From a virus: a stretch of DNA of 64,000 nt. Below, in pieces: positions 41,642-47,799 of the stretch; position 1 is the stretch's first letter, and the number at the start of each line of letters is the position of its first letter. Below the pieces are notes generated by a model. That model saw only the letters and a list, made by a program, of their open reading frames with translations, was not told the DNA's origin and ran no database searches. Position numbers and translations under genes: made by a program. Where the stretch lies: the IMG/VR virus record IMGVR_UViG_3300031673_000019, positions 1-64,000 of that record. One strand, given 5' to 3'.

Positions 41642-42792
41642 TGAGCGCTACCAAGGCTCTGCAGGGCGTGGTCCTTCTTGATGCTGATGGCAACGAGATC
41701 ACGCTTGACGATGGCGCTACTATCGGCTCCGCTGAAGGGGTCATCATCGCCGGGCAGGACGGTGCTGTGGCCCGCTTTGTGCGTGTCGCTGATGATGGCA
41801 CGGTCCGCATTGATCCGACAGGCACGACCACGCAGCCCGTTGGGCTCCGAGACGTTGAGCATGGACAGTCCGCTCAATTCTCGGTTTTCGGGCTTCAGAA
41901 ATTCGCGCAGGAATCCCTCCTTGCCGATCTAAGGTTTGATAAACAGGCCCTGGTAGAAGACTGGGACATCACACGCGTGAACGGTGGCAACTACCAGCCC
42001 GAGATCGGCGGTGTTGGCATCAAGCTGTTCACGAAGGCGCAGATCGGTAGCAGGGTCGAGTTCGTTAGCAGGAGAAAATTTCGCTACCAGTCCGGCCGCG
42101 GAATGCTTCTGAAGATGTCAATCGTGCTCGGCGATGCAGGGGTCGCCGGGAATGTTAGACAGTGGGGCTTCAAAAACACCAACGGCGACGCGCTCTACCT
42201 TGAGATGAACGGAACGACGCTCCAGTTCGTGCACAACCGAAACGGGAGCAACGTTTCAACAACCGCTGCATCCGCATTTGATACACCCGTGACGGCCGAT
42301 GCCAACGGCCACATCTGGTTTATTCAGTACCCGTGGCTCGGGGTGGCAGACATCTTCGTCCTGTACGACAACGCAGTCGTTCACCGAAGCGTGTACATCG
42401 GGACGTCGCAAGAGTTTTCGCTCGGCGATCCCGACATGCATGTGTTTCTCTCGGTGGAGAACGTTTCAAACGCAACCAGCGTTTTCATGAAGTCGGGCTG
42501 TGCGTCCGTAGTTATTGAGGGCGGCAATCTTGTTGCAGGACTTGTTAGCGGCGAAGGGGACGGCGTCGTCCGTAATATCTCCGTCAACAATGCTGGGGCA
42601 ATCTCCACTGTAATCCGGGATAGTGACACCCACCAGAGCCCGGAGGTGTACCGGGACAACCGTTCCGAACTGTCCATTCGAGACGACATTTCACACGATC
42701 TCCTGCGCAGCATCTTTCGTGAGATAAAGACTTTGCGAATTCAGATGGGGCATGCGACAGAGGTCGATTTTGACGGCGAGGACGACCAATGA
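41641..42792 (+). CDS. Fibre-locus protein with lectin-like domain
   Basis: A 383-residue product. The N-terminal part holds DGAVARFVRVADDGTVRIDP, the same layout (I/V-x-D...A-x-V-x-x-D-G-x-L-x-V) found at the starts of the next three proteins. The centre is beta-rich with YPWLGVADIFVLYDN and VHRSVYIG, a jelly-roll-type composition. The C-terminus is helical. Start ATG overlaps the previous stop. Adhesin function is plausible. Confidence 0.6.
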   Translation: MSATKALQGVVLLDADGNEITLDDGATIGSAEGVIIAGQDGAVARFVRVADDGTVRIDPTGTTTQPVGLRDVEHGQSAQFSVFGLQKFAQESLLADLRFDKQALVEDWDITRVNGGNYQPEIGGVGIKLFTKAQIGSRVEFVSRRKFRYQSGRGMLLKMSIVLGDAGVAGNVRQWGFKNTNGDALYLEMNGTTLQFVHNRNGSNVSTTAASAFDTPVTADANGHIWFIQYPWLGVADIFVLYDNAVVHRSVYIGTSQEFSLGDPDMHVFLSVENVSNATSVFMKSGCASVVIEGGNLVAGLVSGEGDGVVRNISVNNAGAISTVIRDSDTHQSPEVYRDNRSELSIRDDISHDLLRSIFREIKTLRIQMGHATEVDFDGEDDQ

Positions 42793-43367
42793 GTGACTTC
42801 ATTATTCGCAATGGGAGAGGGAGCGGCGAACGAGCCCGTGTCGACGAAGACGGCAGGCTTTGGGTTGATGCGCTGACAGCTGCCCAGGTGTCAGCGAGCA
42901 CGGAAGATGGGACACAGTATGTGTTTCCTGTTGGAAGGCGTTCGGTTACCACGACGGCTACGGAACACTCGGTGCTTCGCATCAATCCGAACTCGAATAC
43001 GAAAAAATTTCACCTTCAGCGCTTGTTCGTGTCGGTGCTGAATTCGACGCCGATGCTGTTCCGCCTCTATAGAGGGTCGTCAGCGCCAACCGCGAACAAT
43101 GTTTCGTTCTCGCCAGGCAACGCGAACACGAACTCCGTGAATGCGGGGTCGTTTGACGCTGATGTTTGGGACGGCGTTGGTACCGGCATGACGGTCGCGA
43201 CCAAGGGGACGGAGGCATTCGCGGGCTACTTTGGGCCGGGCGCTTTTGATGTGCCCGTTGAGGGCGGGCAGATCTGGGGGCTGAACGCAGCGATTCTTGT
43301 CACTGTTGAATGCACTGTTGCCAACCTATTTACGGCGGTTGTTACAGGCTGGGAGGCGGCCGTCTAA
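42789..43367 (+). CDS. Paralogous small fibre-locus protein
   Basis: A 192-residue product starting in an ATGA overlap. The N-terminus IIRNGRGSGERARVDEDGRLWV is shared with its neighbours. The rest is beta-rich (HLQRLFVSVLNSTPMLFRLY) with Gly- and Asn-rich loops. It ends with a TAATG join to the next gene. Likely a receptor-binding or decoration protein. Confidence 0.55.
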   Translation: MSDFIIRNGRGSGERARVDEDGRLWVDALTAAQVSASTEDGTQYVFPVGRRSVTTTATEHSVLRINPNSNTKKFHLQRLFVSVLNSTPMLFRLYRGSSAPTANNVSFSPGNANTNSVNAGSFDADVWDGVGTGMTVATKGTEAFAGYFGPGAFDVPVEGGQIWGLNAAILVTVECTVANLFTAVVTGWEAAV

Positions 43368-43942
43368 TGGCGTTTGAAATCAGAGATGGTACTGGGTCAA
43401 CCAGCACCGCCAAAGTCACTGTAAACAACCAGCTCTCTGTCGCATCCGATGCGATGCCGCGGGCAGGGCGAGCCTGTTTTGATGGGTTTCTGCATGCAAT
43501 TACAACCGGGCCCTCTCTTGCGCTGACGACAACCGGCAGCTATAACGGCTTGCTATACATTCTGAACACCTCCCCGACGCCAATTTATATCTGGGCGGTG
43601 GAGTTGTTTGCGACCGTGGCGTCGCGTTGGCAGGTCGTCAAAAATCCTACGACGGGAACGCTGATCTCTGCGGGTACGACCGTTACAGCAACAAACATGA
43701 ACTTCGCCAACACGTACAGCTTGGCTGCAACGATCAAGAAAGGGGCAGCCGATGGTCAGACGATCACAGATGGGACATCGCTGGTATACCTCGGCAGGCC
43801 GGCTTATGACTCTGCCCGCAGTCTCGATGGAAATCTGATTATCCTTGGGCAGTCTGATTCGGTCGCCTTTTTGTGCCGCCCGTCGGCCTCGTGCGATGCG
43901 ACAGTTTCTGTCAGCGTATCCCAGGAAGATCTGGATCTGTAG
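43367..43942 (+). CDS. Paralogous small fibre-locus protein
   Basis: ATG at 43367, overlapping the previous stop, gives 191 residues. The N-terminus FEIRDGTGSTSTAKVTVNNQ fits the shared head pattern; the rest is beta-rich (SYNGLLYILNTSPTPIYIWAV). An upstream frame extension exists but lacks a ribosome site. Confidence 0.55.
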   Translation: MAFEIRDGTGSTSTAKVTVNNQLSVASDAMPRAGRACFDGFLHAITTGPSLALTTTGSYNGLLYILNTSPTPIYIWAVELFATVASRWQVVKNPTTGTLISAGTTVTATNMNFANTYSLAATIKKGAADGQTITDGTSLVYLGRPAYDSARSLDGNLIILGQSDSVAFLCRPSASCDATVSVSVSQEDLDL

Positions 43943-43951
43943 GAGCCGCCC

Positions 43952-44584
43952 ATGGCGATGCCCATCTACATCCAGGACCCGGCGACGGGGCGACGTCTTC
44001 AGGTCAGCCCAGACGGAGCCCTGCGCGTTGAGATTCTTGAAGGTGCTGCCGCCGAGCTTCCTGTCGAGGTCCTGACGCGCCGCAAGGTTCTTCGCGATTT
44101 CTTGCGCGATCAGGCAAGCGCCATAGACCTTGCGGTGGACGGGTCTTCGACGCCTGTTGAGTTTCGTGAAGAAGCAGATACTGAGCGTACAAAGTGGATT
44201 ACGAGTGCACGAGTCCTCTTCAACGGCGCCAACATGGAGATGAACACCAACGACTTCCGTCGGTTCGGGGCAGCGACGGCGTCGCAGACTCCACTCAACA
44301 ACGGGCTGGAGTTTTTCGTTATCCAGGGCGGTGTCCAGTCCAACTTCTTCATCTCCCCCATCGTTCGTATGGGTGATTTTTTTGACTACGCAGACGGCTA
44401 CCTCAATATTGTGAACGCCGTTAGCGCTCAGTCAGACTTCCTGTACTTCGATTTCCGGTTCGAGCAGCCTGTCGTTATCCCGCCGAGCACGACCGACCGC
44501 GTGGTTATGCGTGTCAGTGACAACCTGACGAGCATCGATGTTTTTCATGTGATCATCCGCGGCTACCAGGAGCTTATTGAGTAA
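43952..44584 (+). CDS. Paralogous small fibre-locus protein
   Basis: A 210-residue product after an AGGAGCCGCC site. The head reads IYIQDPATGRRLQVSPDGAL, like its neighbours. A beta-rich body (WITSARVLFNGANMEMNTND, FFVIQGGVQSNFFISPIVRM) follows. The stop overlaps the next start (TAATG). Function inferred as attachment. Confidence 0.55.
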   Translation: MAMPIYIQDPATGRRLQVSPDGALRVEILEGAAAELPVEVLTRRKVLRDFLRDQASAIDLAVDGSSTPVEFREEADTERTKWITSARVLFNGANMEMNTNDFRRFGAATASQTPLNNGLEFFVIQGGVQSNFFISPIVRMGDFFDYADGYLNIVNAVSAQSDFLYFDFRFEQPVVIPPSTTDRVVMRVSDNLTSIDVFHVIIRGYQELIE

Positions 44585-45066
44585 TGGGGCAGATCATTAC
44601 ACCCGCTGAGCCCCGAACCGACGAAGGTGTTCGGGTCATCGCGCCGACGTTTGAGAGCACTGGAGGTCTTCATCCACAGTGGAAAGGTTATCTGTATAAC
44701 GTCACGGCAGGGATGACCAATATATTCGACGAGCTTGTGACCTTCGAAAAACAGCTCCGTGGTGGCTGGTACGAGCTGATGGACGGCAACGCGATAGTCG
44801 GGGACTATATCGAGGAAGCTGTCGTAGACAAGGACGACGTGCTCGGTTTGTTCTCGACGTACGGGCTGACCGTCGGGGTCGACGTCTTGGAACTCAAGAA
44901 ATACGTTAGGACCGAGTACGTTAACCCGGGCACAGCAGGTGAGCGACAGGTATTTCTTGCGAACTCAACCTTCGTCGTTCTTGCGGGCCTCTACATGCGC
45001 ATTATTTATGAATCGACGGGCGTCGATGATCTCAAGCTGAAGGTGACAACTTTTGCCTACCAATAG
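44584..45066 (+). CDS. Unknown fibre-locus protein
   Basis: A 160-residue product with a beta-rich fold (WKGYLYNVTAGMTNIFDELV, FLANSTFVVLAGLYMRIIYES). It ends the string of small paralogous proteins. No family was recognised, and its C-terminal strands resemble those of the 43952 gene product. Confidence 0.55.
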   Translation: MGQIITPAEPRTDEGVRVIAPTFESTGGLHPQWKGYLYNVTAGMTNIFDELVTFEKQLRGGWYELMDGNAIVGDYIEEAVVDKDDVLGLFSTYGLTVGVDVLELKKYVRTEYVNPGTAGERQVFLANSTFVVLAGLYMRIIYESTGVDDLKLKVTTFAYQ

Positions 45067-45088
45067 CGACAGGAAGAAGGATGTTCTG

Positions 45089-45181
45089 GTGAACGGCAAC
45101 AAGGAGCCGCCGCTCAGAAAATTTGCCTTACCTCTTGATGTGGACTGGACGCGACTCATTAAAGAAAAGCAGCAGCAATGA
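45089..45181 (+). CDS. 30-residue peptide, possibly coupled to the next gene
   Basis: GTG at 45089 after an AAGG site (8 bases away) encodes a 30-residue peptide (MNGNKEPPLRKFALPLDVDW...). Its TGA overlaps the next ATG as ATGA at 45178. The overlap and ribosome site are the only support. It might serve mainly to couple translation of the membrane protein. Confidence 0.4.
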   Translation: MNGNKEPPLRKFALPLDVDWTRLIKEKQQQ

Positions 45182-45375
45182 GTCCTGATGCTGTCATGGT
45201 CATGATGGTTGTGTTGGCCGTCGTGATCATCGCTGCCGACGTTGCCCTGGCGATGGATAGGCGGCGCGGGAATACGTATTCCGAGATCTTGCGCGCAGCC
45301 GGGGCAAGGTGGAAGCCTCTAATTTTTATGATCATTTTCGGGATGGGTCTGCTCACGGGCCATTGGTGGTGGTAG
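45178..45375 (+). CDS. Small membrane protein, two transmembrane segments
   Basis: A 65-residue product with two hydrophobic segments (about residues 4-25, AVMVMMVVLAVVIIAADV, and about 48-64, PLIFMIIFGMGLLTG) separated by a basic loop (RRRGNTY...). It ends with three Trp. Size and topology fit a holin-like or membrane-anchor protein, but no family is recognised. The tubulin-like gene begins 46 bases downstream, so a shared role is possible and unproven. Confidence 0.6.
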   Translation: MSPDAVMVMMVVLAVVIIAADVALAMDRRRGNTYSEILRAAGARWKPLIFMIIFGMGLLTGHWWW

Positions 45376-45421
45376 TTCTGGATCGGGCTGTGGCTAAAAG
45401 TTTCGGCTAAGCTGGCATTGA

Positions 45422-47023
45422 ATGTATAGTGCCGGCAGAGTGCTTGTATCCGTAAAAATAGCGAACACAGGCAGGCGGACGATTCAAAGGTCGGGAGGTG
45501 TCGAGCTTCCGCCTCCGTTCCATCTGCTCGTAATTTCTCCGGGGCAGTCCGCGGAGATGGTTTGTACCAAAGGTCAGATCGAAGAGCGGTGGCCTCATGA
45601 TTCTGGGTTTCGCGTAGCTGACCTACTTCAGCAGCTTGTCCAGTGCGGCATGATTACGATTGATATCTCTCCCTACAGCGACACTATTCTGCCAGTGGGA
45701 GCGGTTGATGTTGATTTGGCTAAGACGATCGGTCAAGATGCGCCCGGCTCGCTATATAATGAGTCGGGCGAAGGAGATGTGATGGGACCTAAGGACGACT
45801 TTCCTGATTTCTTGGATCCGCTGTACAACGCGCCTGCAGAGAAGAAATCGCCCAGCCGAAAGCCTGTGCGCAGCGAAGAGCCTGTGGAGAGGGCGCCGTC
45901 GGACCCTCTCTCGACCGGAGTCGACCTTCCCGACCCTGGGGAGCTTCCGTATGCGTCTAAGAAGAAGGACGACCAGAAGGATAAGTTCGATTCCGCGGTG
46001 AAGATGGCGTTCGTAGGAGCAGGCCAGGGCGGAGGCAGGATTGCCCAGTCGTTTTACGACATGGGCTATCGACGCGTGTGCTGTGTGAACACGACCCAGC
46101 AGGACCTGTCGTCGCTTTCGATCGAGAACAAGCTGGTGATTGGTCACGATCGCGGCGGGGCAGGCAAGGACCCTGAGCAGGGCCGCCTTGCCGCCAAGGA
46201 GTCGTTCGAAGACATCATGGATTTGCTGATGCGATCCTGGGGTCAGGGCGTCGAGCAAATGTGGGTGTGCGTGGGCGCGGGGGGCGGCTCGGGCACAGGG
46301 AGCTGGCCCGTGCTGGTAAAGGCGATGAAGGAATTCGGCGATTCCACGAATGTGGAAAAGCCCATCGAGAAGCATCTTGGCATCATTATGACGATGCCAA
46401 AGAGGAGTGAGGGGTCGCGCGTTCAGAAGAACGCTCTCACTGCATTGCAGCAGGCCGTGGAGCTGGTTGAGGCGAAGAAGATTAGCTCGCTCGTCATTGT
46501 GGACAATGCGAAAATCCACGAGCTGTACCCTGGCCTGCCTGTGAAGAAGTTCTGGGGTGCTGCTAATCAGAACTTTGCAGCGATCCTCCACACGTTCAAC
46601 CTGCTTGCAGCGCAAGACAGTCCATACAACACCTTCGACAAGGCCGATTTTCGGTCTGTGATTCGTAATGGGATCATGATCTTCGGCATGGCCCGCGTCC
46701 AAGACTGGGAGCACAAGGAAGACGTCAGTATGGCGGTGCGCCAAAACCTTGCCGGGTCGCTGCTCGCTGATGGGTTCGACTTGTCCAAGGCCAACATGGC
46801 AGGAGCAATCGTCGTGGCGCACGACGATGTGCTCGAAGAAGTCCCGATGGAGAACATTGACTACGCCTTCAACAGCCTGGGCCGTGCGCTAGGCAATGAA
46901 GGGGTCACTCTGCATAGCGGTATTTACGAATGGAACAAGCCGGGGATGATGGTCTTTACTATCGTGAGCGGCTTGCAGCCTCCGCAGACGCGTTTCGACG
47001 AACTTGAGCGGCTAGCAACGTAA
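45422..47023 (+). CDS. Tubulin/FtsZ-family GTPase with an extra N-terminal domain
   Basis: A 533-residue product. Residues about 194-533 show the FtsZ/TubZ order: an N-terminal nucleotide loop FVGAGQGGGRIAQSFYDMGY with a CVNTTQQDL strand after it, RGGAGKDPEQGRLAAKES, the tubulin signature VGAGGGSGTG (residues 284-293), an LGIIMTMPKRSEG strand, a SSLVIVDNAKI strand, and the T7 loop NTFDKADFRSVIRNGIMIF with the acidic pair Asp406 and Asp409 that completes GTP hydrolysis in the family. Residues 1-80 are a separate domain (VKIANTGRRTIQRSGG, HDSGFRVADLLQQLVQCG) and 120-190 an acidic and basic linker. Tubulin relatives polymerise with GTP; PhuZ of jumbo phages centres the phage nucleus. Here the gene lies inside a structural operon. 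The start region has only a weak ribosome site. Confidence 0.92.
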   Translation: MYSAGRVLVSVKIANTGRRTIQRSGGVELPPPFHLLVISPGQSAEMVCTKGQIEERWPHDSGFRVADLLQQLVQCGMITIDISPYSDTILPVGAVDVDLAKTIGQDAPGSLYNESGEGDVMGPKDDFPDFLDPLYNAPAEKKSPSRKPVRSEEPVERAPSDPLSTGVDLPDPGELPYASKKKDDQKDKFDSAVKMAFVGAGQGGGRIAQSFYDMGYRRVCCVNTTQQDLSSLSIENKLVIGHDRGGAGKDPEQGRLAAKESFEDIMDLLMRSWGQGVEQMWVCVGAGGGSGTGSWPVLVKAMKEFGDSTNVEKPIEKHLGIIMTMPKRSEGSRVQKNALTALQQAVELVEAKKISSLVIVDNAKIHELYPGLPVKKFWGAANQNFAAILHTFNLLAAQDSPYNTFDKADFRSVIRNGIMIFGMARVQDWEHKEDVSMAVRQNLAGSLLADGFDLSKANMAGAIVVAHDDVLEEVPMENIDYAFNSLGRALGNEGVTLHSGIYEWNKPGMMVFTIVSGLQPPQTRFDELERLAT

Positions 47024-47037
47024 ACGTTTGAGCGGGT

Positions 47038-47265
47038 ATGGATAGGTCTGTCATTGAGAGGCTTGTCGGCTCCGTGGACGGAGCTAACGTGAACTTCGAG
47101 ACGAAGTACGAGTATCAGCCGGGTAGCGTTCGCGTATTCATCAATGGGATCGTGGCTCGCCAGAACGACGCCGACGGATGGACGGAGGTCGGCTTCAAAC
47201 GTATTCGTTTGGATGAGGCACCCGGAGACGGCGAAGTAGTCTCAGCGTACTATGTAGCTGTCTAG
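47038..47265 (+). CDS. Small VFING-module protein
   Basis: A 75-residue product, only 14 bases after the GTPase gene. It is a single module: VIERLVGSVDGANVNFETKY, then VRVFINGIVARQNDADGW and DEAPGDGEVVSAYYVAV. The same module occurs in the next gene and in fibre proteins at 34924, 35421 and 38369. Single modules of this kind may attach to fibres or to the baseplate. Confidence 0.65.
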   Translation: MDRSVIERLVGSVDGANVNFETKYEYQPGSVRVFINGIVARQNDADGWTEVGFKRIRLDEAPGDGEVVSAYYVAV

Positions 47266-47280
47266 CCGCGCAGTTGCACG

Positions 47281-47300
47281 ATACCTCCAATTCGAGGTAT
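47281..47300 (+). other. Hairpin before the second VFLNG protein
   Basis: ATACCTC (47281-47287) pairs with GAGGTAT (47294-47300) across a CAATTC loop. The GAGGTATAGG part recurs before the gene at 52858. It may mask a ribosome-binding-like sequence or act as an mRNA element. Confidence 0.45.
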
Positions 47301-47315
47301 AGGTAGATCGGAAAC

Positions 47316-47780
47316 ATGGCGAGGTTCGAGAATGCGACCGGGGTCATCGATGGGGTGAACCGTGACTTCACGGTGCTCTACCCCTATGAGCCTGGTAGCG
47401 TGGCCGTGTTCCTGAACGGTATCTTGCAGACAAGGACGTTTGCAGATGGCTGGGTCGAGACCGACCCAGCCAGTGGCCTTGTTACGCTAAACGAGGCGCC
47501 AAGGGCGCTGGGGCTGCCGGGCGTCAGTCCTGACGTGGTTCAGATCTTCTATCGCGACAGCTCCTCCGCGACCCTCCCGTCAGGTCAGATCGTGCGCCTT
47601 ACGGGCCGACTTTTGCTTGCCCGGGAGAGCGGACTTTCCGGGTCGATTTTGTCGCCCACCTTCCGAGCGGTGGTGGGCGGAGGCGTGAGCCTGCGTGGCG
47701 TGGTTACAGGCCAGCAGGGGCTTACTGCATTGGTCAGCATGCCCTCCGGGCTACGAGGGGTCATTGCCGACTGTGGATAG
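47316..47780 (+). CDS. VFLNG-module protein with beta tail
   Basis: A 154-residue product. Residues 1-75 hold the module (GVIDGVNRDFTVLYPYEPGS, VAVFLNGILQ, LVTLNEAPRALG). The rest is Gly-rich beta (SGSILSPTFRAVVGGGVSLR). It likely joins the adhesin set. Start ATG is preceded by GATCGGAAAC and the hairpin at 47281. Confidence 0.6.
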   Translation: MARFENATGVIDGVNRDFTVLYPYEPGSVAVFLNGILQTRTFADGWVETDPASGLVTLNEAPRALGLPGVSPDVVQIFYRDSSSATLPSGQIVRLTGRLLLARESGLSGSILSPTFRAVVGGGVSLRGVVTGQQGLTALVSMPSGLRGVIADCG

Positions 47781-47799
47781 AAAGAGGGGGCGGTAGGCT

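Noticed and set aside
45752-46822. Minus-strand frame opposite the tubulin-like gene
   Set aside because: Antisense shadow with no domain; the plus strand shows clear tubulin-family motifs.
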